Assembly: GCF_030408575.1 (NCBI RefSeq)
Contig: NZ_CP047047.1
Coordinates: 372,001-436,000 of the forward strand
Source of the DNA: Corynebacterium auris
GTDB taxonomy: Bacteria > Actinomycetota > Actinomycetes > Mycobacteriales > Mycobacteriaceae
Direction: 5' to 3'
DNA: 64,000 bases
Of this stretch, positions 19,265 to 27,864 are shown in pieces. Numbering within the stretch: the stretch's first letter is position 1; each line of letters starts with the position of its first letter. Position numbers and translations under genes: made by a program. The notes under the pieces are model-generated. The model saw only the letters and a list, made by a program, of their open reading frames with translations, had not been told where the DNA came from and made no database searches.

Positions 19265-20007
19265 TGGGCCAGAAAATTCACCCACACGGCCTGCGCCTGG
19301 GAATCACCGCAGACTGGAAGTCCCACTGGTACGCCGACAAGAACTACGCTGACTACGTCGCCGAGGACATCAAGATCCGTGAGTTCCTGTCCAAGGGCCT
19401 CGAGCGCGCCGGCATCGCCGACGTGGTCATCGAGCGCACCCGCGACCGCGTCCGCGTTGATATTCACACCGCCCGCCCGGGCATCGTGATCGGCCGCCGC
19501 GGCTCCGAGGCCGACCGCATCCGCCGCGAGCTGGAGAAGCTCACCGGCAAGATGGTCGCCCTCAACATCCTCGAGGTCAAGAACGTCGACGCCAACGCCG
19601 CGCTGGTGGCGCAGTCCATCGCCGAGCAGCTGGTCAACCGCGTCGCCTTCCGCCGCGCGATGCGCAAGGCTATCCAGTCCGCAATGCGCAACCCGCAGGT
19701 CAAGGGCATCAAGGTGATGACCTCCGGCCGTCTGGGCGGCGCCGAGATGTCGCGCGTCGAGCGCTACCACGAGGGCCGTGTGCCGCTGCACACGCTCCGC
19801 GCGGAGATCGACTACGGCATTGCAGAAGCACACACCACCTTCGGCGTCATCGGCGTCAAGGTGTGGATCTACAAGGGCGACGTCGTCGGCGGCGTTCGTG
19901 AGTCCGAGCTCAACGCTCCGGCCAACGAGCGCCGTGGCCGCGGCGACCGTCGCCCGCGCCGCGGTGGCCAGCGTCGCCAGCGCGCAGAGCAGAAGCAGGA
20001 GGGCTAA
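19264..20007 (+). CDS. rpsC: 30S ribosomal protein S3
   Basis: 247 residues. The KH domain with [20 protein letters not shown] (about 76-95) and the C-terminal S3 domain are intact. The final ~30 residues are Arg-rich and variable, which is common in actinobacteria. S3 forms part of the mRNA entry channel with S4 and S5. Confidence 0.99.
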   Translation: MGQKIHPHGLRLGITADWKSHWYADKNYADYVAEDIKIREFLSKGLERAGIADVVIERTRDRVRVDIHTARPGIVIGRRGSEADRIRRELEKLTGKMVALNILEVKNVDANAALVAQSIAEQLVNRVAFRRAMRKAIQSAMRNPQVKGIKVMTSGRLGGAEMSRVERYHEGRVPLHTLRAEIDYGIAEAHTTFGVIGVKVWIYKGDVVGGVRESELNAPANERRGRGDRRPRRGGQRRQRAEQKQEG

Positions 20008-20010
20008 AAC

Positions 20011-20427
20011 ATGCTTATTCCGAAGCGCGTGAAGTACCGCCGCCAGCACCGCCCGCACCGTCGCGGCGTGTCCAAGGGTGGCAACACCATCAACTTCGGT
20101 GACTACGGCCTCCAGGCTCTCGAGCCGGCCTACATCACCAACCGTCAGATCGAATCCGCGCGTATCGCGATCAACCGCCACGTCAAGCGCGGCGGCAAGG
20201 TCTGGATCAACATCTTCCCGGACCGTCCGCTGACCCAGAAGCCGCTCGGCGTGCGCATGGGTTCCGGTAAGGGCCCCGTGGAGAAGTGGGTGGCCAACGT
20301 GAAGCCGGGCCGCATCCTCTTCGAGATGTCCTACCCGAACGAGGAGACCGCCATCGAGGCACTGCGCCGCGCGGGTGCGAAGCTGCCGTGCAAGGTTCGC
20401 ATCATCAAGAAGGAGGACCAGTTCTAA
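20011..20427 (+). CDS. rplP: 50S ribosomal protein L16
   Basis: 138 residues starting [20 protein letters not shown]16 helps position the A-site tRNA. The [17 protein letters not shown] loop is present. Its TAA overlaps the rpmC ATG by one base. Confidence 0.99.
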   Translation: MLIPKRVKYRRQHRPHRRGVSKGGNTINFGDYGLQALEPAYITNRQIESARIAINRHVKRGGKVWINIFPDRPLTQKPLGVRMGSGKGPVEKWVANVKPGRILFEMSYPNEETAIEALRRAGAKLPCKVRIIKKEDQF

Positions 20428-20657
20428 TGGCAAACGGTACCCCCGCATCTGAGTTCCGCGAGCTCACCGACGATGAGCTGCGCACCCGCCTGTCCGCGGC
20501 GAAGGAAGAGCTGTTCAATCTGCGCTTCCAGCTCGCCACCGGGCAGCTGACCAACAACCGCCGCATCTCCACCGTCAAGCGCGACATCGCACGCATCTAC
20601 ACCGTGCTGCGCGAGCGCGAGCTCGGCCTGTCTGTCGTCCCGGGAGCTGAGGCATAA
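20427..20657 (+). CDS. rpmC: 50S ribosomal protein L29
   Basis: 76 residues from the ATG at 20427, which overlaps the rplP stop (TAATG). The [20 protein letters not shown] and [13 protein letters not shown] helices are the family core. L29 lies beside L23 at the tunnel exit. Confidence 0.98.
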   Translation: MANGTPASEFRELTDDELRTRLSAAKEELFNLRFQLATGQLTNNRRISTVKRDIARIYTVLRERELGLSVVPGAEA

Positions 20658-20659
20658 CC

Positions 20660-20959
20660 ATGACTGAGGCAAACGTGAACGCAACCACAGTGAACGAAAA
20701 CAAGAAGGAAAAGGGCCTGCAGAAGCGCCGCCGCGGCTACGTCGTGTCCGACAAGATGGACAAGACGATCGTGGTCGAGGTCGAGGACCGCAAGTCCCAC
20801 GCCCTGTACGGCAAGATCGTCCGTACCACGAAGCGCGTGAAGGCCCACGACGAGACGAACACCGCCGGCGTCGGCGACCTCGTCCTCATCGAGGAGACCC
20901 GCCCGCTGTCCAAGGACAAGCACTTCCGTCTCGTGGACATCATCGAGAAGGCCCGCTAA
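20660..20959 (+). CDS. rpsQ: 30S ribosomal protein S17
   Basis: 99 residues. After a non-conserved ~20-residue N-terminal extension comes the OB-fold with [21 protein letters not shown]17 is a primary 16S rRNA-binding protein. It is the last gene of this segment and a terminator follows after 14 bases, so rplN is not in the same transcript here. Confidence 0.98.
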   Translation: MTEANVNATTVNENKKEKGLQKRRRGYVVSDKMDKTIVVEVEDRKSHALYGKIVRTTKRVKAHDETNTAGVGDLVLIEETRPLSKDKHFRLVDIIEKAR

Positions 20960-20973
20960 GCGAGCCCGTGCGA

Positions 20974-20997
20974 AAGCCCCGCCCCGCGGGGCTTTTT
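20974..20997 (+). terminator. Rho-independent terminator after rpsQ
   Basis: A perfect 9-bp stem (AAGCCCCGC at 20974-20982 with 20986-20994), a three-base CCC loop and a T-run. It ends the S10 operon after rpsQ. Confidence 0.95.
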
Positions 20998-21030
20998 GCT
21001 TATCGACGCCCCTTCTTCGCGCCCGTAATA

Positions 21031-21071
21031 GTCACCAACTGTTCACTTGGTTTTCCCCGCCGGGCTAACCT
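21031..21071 (+). promoter_or_regulatory. Candidate phosphate-responsive promoter of the PhoX-like gene
   Basis: TAACCT at 21066-21071 fits a -10. GTCACCAACT and GTTCACTTGG (21031-21050) form a ~10-base direct repeat at the -35 position. GTTCAC is the complement of the GTGAAC core in corynebacterial PhoR-type boxes. This is a tentative match by eye. Confidence 0.35.
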
Positions 21072-21139
21072 ACGGCGCTACTCTTCCTTCGTCCTACAGA
21101 TCGTGGTGGCCAGCACCGCGCGCACGAGAAGGAGCCGAC

Positions 21140-23224
21140 ATGGGACTCAAGGGTCTGAAACTGCCGTTCGCATCCAACCGATCAAAGCTGACCTGCACCT
21201 ACAAGTGCGGCAACGCGTGCTACGGGGAGTGCACGAACACTTCCGACAACGAGTACTTCGGCGACATCGTCTCGCGCCGCGGCGTGCTGCAGGCCTTCGG
21301 CCTCGGCGTAGTCACGGTGGGCGGCGGCGCCGCCCTGACCGCGTGCGCCTCGGAGGATAACGGCGCAGCCCCGGCGGAGACCACCACCGCGGAAGACACG
21401 GCCACGCAGGCCAACGACGCCCCGCCGCGGCCCGGCATGCAGTTCGAGACCGTGGAGCCGAACACCGAGGACCTGGTTGTCGTTCCGGCGGGCTACACCA
21501 GCGCCGTGCTGATCGCGTGGGGCGACCCGGTCTACGAGGACGCGCCCGAGTTCGACCCGATGAACCAGACCGCCGAGGCGGCGGCGCGCCAGTTCGGTTT
21601 CAACAACGACTTCGCCGGCCTCCTCGAGCACCCCGACGACCCGAACCGCCTCGTCTACGTCTGCTCCCACGAATACTCCACCGAGCCGCACATGTTCCCC
21701 AACTACGACCCGGAGAACCCGACGGACGAGGAGATCAACATCGGCATCGCCGCGCATGGCCACACCGTGCTGGAGGTCTCCAAGGTGGGCAACACCGGCC
21801 AGCTCCAGCGAGAGTTCGGCCCGCTCAACCGCCGCATCACCGGCACCACCGAGTTCGAGCTCACGGGCGCCGCGGCCGGGTCCGACCTGCTGAAGACCAG
21901 CGCGGACCCGACCGGAACGCGGGTGCTGGGCACCTTCAACAACTGCTCCGGCGGCGTCACCCCGTGGGGGACGTTCCTTTCCGGCGAAGAGAACATCGAC
22001 CAGTACTGGGCCAACGCGGCGTCGGTCACGGAGGGCCGCGCCGCCGAGGACGTCAAGCGCTTCGGCGTCGAGGAGGCCGCCTCGGAGCGCAAGTGGGAGA
22101 GGATCCACGACCGCTTCGATCTGGCCAAGGAGCCGAACGAGTTCAACCGCTTCGGCTACATCGTGGAGATCAACCCCTTCGACCCAGAGTCCACCCCGGT
22201 CAAGCACACCTCCATGGGCCGGTTCAAGCACGAGGCCGGCACCATCCACGTCACCGACGACGGCACCGTCGTGTGCTACTCGGGCGACGACGCGCGCTTC
22301 GAGTACATCTACAAGTTCGTCTCCTCCAAGCAGATCAAGGAGGGCGACGCCGCCCACAACATGTCCATCCTCGACGAGGGCACGCTCTACGTCGCCTCCC
22401 TGGACGGCAACTCCCCGCAGGAGGAGATCACCGGCGACGGCGAGCTGCCCGCCGACGGCCACTTCGACGGCACCGGCACCTGGCACAAGCTGCTCACCGC
22501 CACCGCCGACGGCGTTGAGTCGCACGTCGACGGCTTTACCGGCGAGGAGGTCGCCGTGTACACGCGCCTGGCGGCCGACGCCGTGGGCGCGACCAAGATG
22601 GACCGCCCCGAGGACTTCGAGCCGCACCCGGAGACCGGCAAGCTCTACCTCGCCCTGACGAACAACTCCTACCGCGGCGCCACCGGCGAAAATGCGGAGA
22701 AGAGCAAGGAGGACGTCATGGAGTACGCGCCGATCCGCGAGAACAAGAACGGCCTGGTCATGGAGATCGAGGACGAGCACGCCGGCGAGTCCTTTACCTG
22801 GAACCTCCTGCTCGTCTGCGGCGACCCGGCCGCCGCTCAGACCTACTTCGGCGGCTTCGACGAGTCGAAGGTGTCCCCGATCTCCTGCCCGGACAACATC
22901 GCGTTCGACAGCCACGGCAACCTGTGGATCTCCACCGACGGCAACGCGCTGGGCAGCAACGACGGCCTGTACGCCGTGGGCCTGGAGGGAGAGAACCGCG
23001 GCCAGGTCAAGTGCTTCCTCACCGTGCCGAAGGGCGCCGAGACCTGCGGGCCGATCGTCGACGACATGCGCGTGATGGTCAACGTGCAGCACCCCGGCGA
23101 GGAGGACGACGCAACCTTCGAGAACCCGGGCTCGAACTGGCCGGAGGGCGGCGACGCGGTGCCGCGCCCGGCCGTGGCCGTCGCGTGGCGCCCGGACGGC
23201 AAGCAGGTGGGCGTCGACGCCTAG
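21140..23224 (+). CDS. phoX: PhoX-like (DUF839) secreted phosphatase, Tat lipoprotein
   Basis: 694 residues from the ATG at 21140, with GAAGGAG upstream. A long N-region with four Cys (19, 23, 27, 31) precedes a twin-arginine motif SRRGVLQAF (45-53), a hydrophobic stretch and a lipobox-like LTAC ending at Cys69. It should leave by the Tat path and be lipid-anchored. The body follows the DUF839/PhoX beta-propeller pattern (GGVTPWGTFLSGEEN, GRFKHEAGTIH, CPDNIAFDSHGNLWISTDG). PhoX enzymes hydrolyse phosphate esters using calcium and iron. The stop overlaps the convergent thiD-tenA stop by three bases. Confidence 0.88.
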   Translation: MGLKGLKLPFASNRSKLTCTYKCGNACYGECTNTSDNEYFGDIVSRRGVLQAFGLGVVTVGGGAALTACASEDNGAAPAETTTAEDTATQANDAPPRPGMQFETVEPNTEDLVVVPAGYTSAVLIAWGDPVYEDAPEFDPMNQTAEAAARQFGFNNDFAGLLEHPDDPNRLVYVCSHEYSTEPHMFPNYDPENPTDEEINIGIAAHGHTVLEVSKVGNTGQLQREFGPLNRRITGTTEFELTGAAAGSDLLKTSADPTGTRVLGTFNNCSGGVTPWGTFLSGEENIDQYWANAASVTEGRAAEDVKRFGVEEAASERKWERIHDRFDLAKEPNEFNRFGYIVEINPFDPESTPVKHTSMGRFKHEAGTIHVTDDGTVVCYSGDDARFEYIYKFVSSKQIKEGDAAHNMSILDEGTLYVASLDGNSPQEEITGDGELPADGHFDGTGTWHKLLTATADGVESHVDGFTGEEVAVYTRLAADAVGATKMDRPEDFEPHPETGKLYLALTNNSYRGATGENAEKSKEDVMEYAPIRENKNGLVMEIEDEHAGESFTWNLLLVCGDPAAAQTYFGGFDESKVSPISCPDNIAFDSHGNLWISTDGNALGSNDGLYAVGLEGENRGQVKCFLTVPKGAETCGPIVDDMRVMVNVQHPGEEDDATFENPGSNWPEGGDAVPRPAVAVAWRPDGKQVGVDA

Positions 23225-24756
23225 GACTGAAGCCGCGCCGCCTGGTCGAAGAACTCCCGCTCGAGGAAGCAGGAGTGCATGAAGGCCTCGCGCGCGGCGT
23301 CGCGCTGCGCGGGGGAGGCCGCCTCGAGGGCCTTTTCGGTCAGCTCGATGGCGCCGGTGACCTCGGAAACGAAGTCCTCGCCGCCGTACAGCGACAGCCA
23401 CGCCCCGTAGGGGTGGTCCGGCTGGTTGGCGTCCGCGAGGTGGAGGCCCACCTCGGCGTAGAGCCAGAAGCAGGGCAGAACCGCCGCGGCGGCGACAGCG
23501 TAATCGCCCGTCGCGGCCGCCGCCTTGAGGTGGCTGACGTAGGCGAGGGTGACGGGGGAGGGGGCCTCGGCCGCCTCGGCGAGCCCGCGCCCGGCCAGCC
23601 AGTCGCGGTGCAGCACCGCTTCTTCCGCCGTCGCGCCCGTGGCCGCGGCCGACCACCATTCGTGCGTGGCGCGCTCCGGCGCCTTCGCGGCGACCAGCGA
23701 CAGGGCGCGCGCGTACTCGGACAGGTAGTAGGCGTCCTGGGAGAGGTAGAACTCGAAATCGCGTGCGGGGAGAGTGCCCGCGCGCAGCTCGGAAATGAAG
23801 CCGAGCGCCAGCGTGTCCGGCCAGGCGCGGGCGGCCGCGCGCTGCCACAAATCGTTCGTGTGGGGGCCGGCCGCCGCGATGCGGGGGCGCGGCTCGGCGG
23901 CCGGCGCGGGGTTGGTGTCCCACGGGGTCGAATCGGCGGCGGCCGCCAGGCGGCGCAGCGGGCGCATGTGGTCGACGGGGCCGTGGCCGTGGCCGACGCC
24001 CAGGGCGGCGCCGCCGGCGATGGCCTCGTGCAGCCAGCGCACGGAGTGCTCGGCGGCTGCGGCGGGGGAGGCGTCGATAAGCATGCGCGTGGCCAACGCC
24101 GCGGACAGCGAGCACCCGGTGCCGTGGGTGTTGGTCGTCTCCAGGCGGGGCAGGCGGGTGACGTGGACCTCGCCGGAGGGGGTGACAAGCGCGTTTGGGG
24201 CGTCGGGGCCGTCGAGGTGGCCGCCTTTGACCAGCACCTGCACCCCGAAGTCGGCGGCGAGAGCCGTGCCTTGGGCGAGCGCCTCGTCGAAGGTCGTGGC
24301 GGGGGAGGCGTCAGCGAGGATGGCGAGCTCGGGGATGTTGGGGGTGACCACGCTCGCGTGCTCGCGCACGAACTGGCGCAGGCTGTCCTCGGCGTCCTCG
24401 CTGAGCAGCCGGTCGCCCGAGGTGGCGACCATCACCGGGTCGATCACGACCACCTCGACGGGGTGCGCGGCCAGAAAGTCGGCGACGGCGCGGGTGATCT
24501 CTGCGCTGCCGAGCATGCCCACCTTGACGGCGTCGACCTCCACGTCGTCGAAGACCGCCTCAAGCTGTGCGAGGAGGAAATCCGTCGGCGGGGTGTGCAC
24601 CTCGCGCACGCCGCGGGTGTTTTGGGCCACGAGGGCGGTGACCACGCTCATGCCGTAGCCGCCCGAAGCCGCGATGGACTTCAGGTCGGCCTGGATGCCG
24701 GCGCCGCCGGTGGGATCGGTGCCGGCGATGGACAGGATTCTGGGTTGCTGCGTCAT
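23221..24756 (-). CDS. thiD: ThiD-TenA fusion: HMP-phosphate kinase / thiaminase II
   Basis: 511 residues with two enzymes. Residues 1-265 are ThiD (SIAGTDPTGGAGIQADLK, VKGGH, NTHGTGCSLSAA), which phosphorylates hydroxymethylpyrimidine for thiamine synthesis. Residues ~295-511 are TenA/thiaminase II, with the nucleophilic Cys at 429 (PCFWLYAE) and the FLEREFF motif near 499. TenA salvages pyrimidine from degraded thiamine, so the fusion joins salvage to phosphorylation. No TPP riboswitch is seen; only 58 bases separate it from the fructokinase gene upstream. Confidence 0.93.
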   Translation of the reverse strand: MTQQPRILSIAGTDPTGGAGIQADLKSIAASGGYGMSVVTALVAQNTRGVREVHTPPTDFLLAQLEAVFDDVEVDAVKVGMLGSAEITRAVADFLAAHPVEVVVIDPVMVATSGDRLLSEDAEDSLRQFVREHASVVTPNIPELAILADASPATTFDEALAQGTALAADFGVQVLVKGGHLDGPDAPNALVTPSGEVHVTRLPRLETTNTHGTGCSLSAALATRMLIDASPAAAAEHSVRWLHEAIAGGAALGVGHGHGPVDHMRPLRRLAAAADSTPWDTNPAPAAEPRPRIAAAGPHTNDLWQRAAARAWPDTLALGFISELRAGTLPARDFEFYLSQDAYYLSEYARALSLVAAKAPERATHEWWSAAATGATAEEAVLHRDWLAGRGLAEAAEAPSPVTLAYVSHLKAAAATGDYAVAAAAVLPCFWLYAEVGLHLADANQPDHPYGAWLSLYGGEDFVSEVTGAIELTEKALEAASPAQRDAAREAFMHSCFLEREFFDQAARLQS

Positions 24757-24814
24757 ACCTCCACGTTTAACGGGAATCCGGCGCCGCCGCTAGTGCGCAC
24801 CGGGTGCCGTGAAA

Positions 24815-25693
24815 CTAAGAACACGCGGCGAGGACCTCGGCGCGCGTCGGGGTGTTGGCCCCGCGCCGGGAGACGGTGAGCGCGGCCGCAGCGGCGGCGA
24901 AGTGCAGGATAGCGCGCCAGTCGTTTTCGCCCAGCGCCAGAAGGCCCTGTTTGTCGAGGCCCCGGGAGTCGAACTCGTGGACGAGCGCGGCCATGACCGT
25001 ATCGCCCGCGCCGATGGTGTCGGCAACCGCGACCTCCGGCGCGGGGACGCGGAGGGTGCCGAAGGGGGCGCGCACCGAGATGCCCTTGGCGCCCAGGGTG
25101 GTCACCACGATGGGGACGGCGGAGACGTCGCCCATGAAAGCTACCTCCTCGTCCGACATCTTGAGCACCGTGACGCTGTCGAGCGTGGAGCGCAAAAACT
25201 CGCGGTGCGAGTCGGTGGCGTAGAAGGGGCGGATGTTGGGGTCGAGGCAGACCACGGCGCCGGCGGCGGCGCTGGCGGCAGCGGCGGCGGCGTAGCGCGA
25301 GGCCGCCGGCTCGAGCGCGAGGGAGACGGTGCCGAAGACGGCGTAGCCGCCCGGCACCGGGGTGGGCTCGGCGAAGCGGTCGGCGGTGCCCCCGGTGTAG
25401 AAGGTGTAGGCGGCCGAGCCGTCGGGGCGCAGCGAGGTCACCGCCAGCGTCGTGGGCTCCGGCCCGCGGGTGAGTGCCGAGAGGTCGACGGAGGCGTCGT
25501 GAAGCGACTGCGTGAGCGCGGCGCCGAAGGCGTCAGTGGACAGGCGGGACTGGAAGGCGACAGGGGAGCCGAGCCGGCTCAGGGCGCGGGCGACGTTGAA
25601 CGGGCCTCCGCCGAGCGAGGGGACGAGCGGGGCGAGGGGTTCGGGGCGCGCGGGGACGAGGTCGATGAGGCCCTCGCCGTAGACGGTGATCAT
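24815..25693 (-). CDS. PfkB-family sugar kinase, probable fructokinase
   Basis: 292 residues. The N-terminal GGGPFNVARALSRLG and the C-terminal DTIGAGDT (225-232, catalytic Asp231) are PfkB signatures. A divergent GH32 sucrase shares the start-codon region, so fructose released from sucrose is the likely substrate. The ATG at 25693 overlaps an ATG on the other strand within CATG, leaving no space for separate upstream promoters. Confidence 0.87.
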   Translation of the reverse strand: MITVYGEGLIDLVPARPEPLAPLVPSLGGGPFNVARALSRLGSPVAFQSRLSTDAFGAALTQSLHDASVDLSALTRGPEPTTLAVTSLRPDGSAAYTFYTGGTADRFAEPTPVPGGYAVFGTVSLALEPAASRYAAAAAASAAAGAVVCLDPNIRPFYATDSHREFLRSTLDSVTVLKMSDEEVAFMGDVSAVPIVVTTLGAKGISVRAPFGTLRVPAPEVAVADTIGAGDTVMAALVHEFDSRGLDKQGLLALGENDWRAILHFAAAAAALTVSRRGANTPTRAEVLAACS

Positions 25694-26977
25694 GGTTTCA
25701 ACCGTAAACTACGCGGCACGACGTACCGGCCGAAATATCACCTCAGCCCGCCGCAGGGCCGACTCAACGACCCGAACGGGATCGTGCTCGTGGGGGAGAC
25801 GCTGCACGCGTTTTATCAGCACGACCCCGCCTTCCCCGGCGGTGCGAAGCGCACCGGCTGGGGCCACGCCGTGACCACGCTCGGCGAGGGCACGTGGCGG
25901 CACCTGCGGGACGCGCTCTACCCGGACTTCCTCTACGACCGCAACGGGTGCTACTCCGGCAGCGCCGCCGTGGACGGGGAGCGGATGGTCCTGCTCTACA
26001 CCGGCAACGTCAAGGCCGGGGGCGAACGCCGCGCCACCCAGAACCTCGTGGAGGTCGGCGACATCAACGGCCCCGCCGGCGGGTACTTTCGCCGCAGCCC
26101 CGCCAACCCGATTATCGCGGGCCCCGCCCCGGGCTTTACCGCCCACTACCGCGACCCGCACGTCACGCGCGCAGCCGACGGGAGCTGGCGGATGGTTCTC
26201 GGCGCCCAGCGCGTCGGCGGCACCGGCGCGGCGGTCATGTACACCAGCGAGGACCTGGAGGCGTGGGACTTCGCGGGCGCAATTGAGTTCGCGGGGCTCA
26301 GCCCCAACGCTGCCGCGGCGTACATGTGGGAGTGCCCCAACCTGCTGCGCCTGACGGACGAGGAAACCCGCGAGGAGCGGGACGTGCTGGTAATCTGCCC
26401 GCAGTTTCCGGACGTCGACGAGTGCGGCTACATCGTTGGCACGCTCACGGGCACCCACTTCGCGGTGGAGACCGACTACACCCCGCTCGACTACGGCCAC
26501 GAGTTCTACGCGCCGCAGCTCATCAACGCGGGCGAGGGCGCGCTCATGCTCGGATGGATGGGGCTGCCCGGCCGCGACGACACGCCATCGGTTGACGCCG
26601 AGGGGTGGGTCCACCAGCTCACGCTGCCGCGCCGGGTGCGCCTGCGCGGCGGGCGGTTGTACCAGGAGCTCGTGCTGCCGGCCGGGGCGGACATGCTCGT
26701 CGAGCGCTTCCGGGTCGGCCCCGAGCCGAGGCGGGCCCAGCTTTTCGACGCCACCGGCGCCGCACCCCTCACCATCACCTGGACCCCGGGCGAGGGCGGG
26801 CGCGGCACGCTTGCCCTGGACAAGGGCGGCCTGCCGCGGTGGGCCGAGTGCGCGTTCGGAGAGGTGCTGGTCACCGCCGACGGGGTGGAGGTCACGGCCG
26901 CCGACGGCGAGGTCGCGTTCTCCTCGGCGGTGTTTAGCACCGAGGGCGCGCCGTGGCAGCGCCTCGACGTGCAGTAG
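25694..26977 (+). CDS. GH32 sucrose(-6-phosphate) hydrolase, start unresolved
   Basis: About 420 residues of glycosyl hydrolase family 32: LNDPNG with the nucleophile Asp, a YRDPH motif and WECPNLL with the acid/base Glu are all present. The enzyme cleaves sucrose or sucrose-6-phosphate. The coordinates given are only the start of plausible homology. In this frame no ATG, GTG or TTG occurs between the fructokinase start and LNDPNG. A good ATG at 25692 is in another frame. Either a one-base frameshift lies at 25695-25720 or an unusual start is used. The adjacent PTS gene is broken, so decay of the whole sucrose module is likely. Confidence 0.75.
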   Translation, partial: GFNRKLRGTTYRPKYHLSPPQGRLNDPNGIVLVGETLHAFYQHDPAFPGGAKRTGWGHAVTTLGEGTWRHLRDALYPDFLYDRNGCYSGSAAVDGERMVLLYTGNVKAGGERRATQNLVEVGDINGPAGGYFRRSPANPIIAGPAPGFTAHYRDPHVTRAADGSWRMVLGAQRVGGTGAAVMYTSEDLEAWDFAGAIEFAGLSPNAAAAYMWECPNLLRLTDEETREERDVLVICPQFPDVDECGYIVGTLTGTHFAVETDYTPLDYGHEFYAPQLINAGEGALMLGWMGLPGRDDTPSVDAEGWVHQLTLPRRVRLRGGRLYQELVLPAGADMLVERFRVGPEPRRAQLFDATGAAPLTITWTPGEGGRGTLALDKGGLPRWAECAFGEVLVTADGVEVTAADGEVAFSSAVFSTEGAPWQRLDVQ

Positions 26978-26981
26978 GGCG

Positions 26982-27776
26982 CTAGTCCTTGTAGTCCGTC
27001 GACGTTCGGTTCAGCCAACCGTAGACGCCGCCCATGATCAGCCCGCCGCCGACGAGATTGCCTAGCCAGACGATTCCCCAGTTGCGTAAGACGTTGCCGA
27101 TGGTGAACCCCTCGATCGCCTCGGGGCCGATGACGAAGCCGCCGAGGGACGTCAGAACGAAGTTGGCGATGGAGTGCTCGTAGCTCATGGCGGCGAACGC
27201 CGGGATGATGATTATGACGCCCCACAGCTTCGCCGAGTAGTCCTTGCCCGCCTGGGTGGACACCATGAAGGCGATGTTGACCACGATGTTGGCCAGGATC
27301 GCCTCGAAGAAAAGCGTCACTGAGGGCTTGGAGAGCTTGTCTTCTAGCATGTCGTGGAGGAAGCCGCCGTCCAAGCTCACGTCCTGCGCGATCGTCGTGG
27401 TGGAGATCAGCCACGACAGCGCGACGGCGCCAACGAGGTTAAACACAGTGGCGACGAAAATGATGAGCAGGCCGCGCCAGACCGTGTTCATGCGGTGGAC
27501 GGCGCCGTACGTCATGAACATCATGTCGCCCGTCGCCAGCTCGCCCTGGAGCACGATGATGATGTAGAGCGTGGCGGCGAAAATCGCCCCGAACGCATAC
27601 TTGCCCCACTCGGGGGCCGCGGCCTCCACGAGGGTGGCGGTCGACGCCGCGAACGCGGTCATGATGCTGAGGTACACGCCAGCCATGACGGCGCGGGCGG
27701 CGAAGCGGGCAGGTTCGTGGCTGAAAAGGTCGAGTTTGTTTTGTATCGAGGCGGGGGCTTCTTCGGCGAAACTCAT
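26982..27776 (-). CDS. Formate/nitrite transporter (FNT) family channel
   Basis: 264 residues from the ATG at 27776, with six membrane segments and the FNT pattern: FAARAVMAGVYLSIMTAF near the N-terminus, FEAILANIVVNIAFMVS in the middle, and YEHSIANF with FVIGPEAIEG later. FNT proteins are pentameric channels for formate, nitrite or related small anions. The substrate cannot be fixed from the sequence. An FdhD gene is encoded 14 kb away, but no formate dehydrogenase was seen. It converges on the sucrase gene. Confidence 0.85.
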   Translation of the reverse strand: MSFAEEAPASIQNKLDLFSHEPARFAARAVMAGVYLSIMTAFAASTATLVEAAAPEWGKYAFGAIFAATLYIIIVLQGELATGDMMFMTYGAVHRMNTVWRGLLIIFVATVFNLVGAVALSWLISTTTIAQDVSLDGGFLHDMLEDKLSKPSVTLFFEAILANIVVNIAFMVSTQAGKDYSAKLWGVIIIIPAFAAMSYEHSIANFVLTSLGGFVIGPEAIEGFTIGNVLRNWGIVWLGNLVGGGLIMGGVYGWLNRTSTDYKD

Positions 27777-27864
27777 AGGCCGAATCGTAGTAATCCTTCC
27801 CGCCATCAAGCGCCGCGGCCGGTGATGGCGGCGTGCTTGAATGTGGGGAAAGAAAGGAAGCGCC

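Noticed and set aside
21055..21073. DtxR box before the PhoX-like gene
   Set aside because: Only the GGCTAACCTA half matches; the other half does not, and TAACCT is better read as a -10.
21182..24115. 977-codon open frame opposite the PhoX-like gene
   Set aside because: Antisense shadow running over two unrelated genes; its composition is Arg/Ala/Gly-rich without motifs.
24757..24814. TPP riboswitch before thiD-tenA
   Set aside because: Only 58 bases are available and the conserved thi-box sequence is absent.
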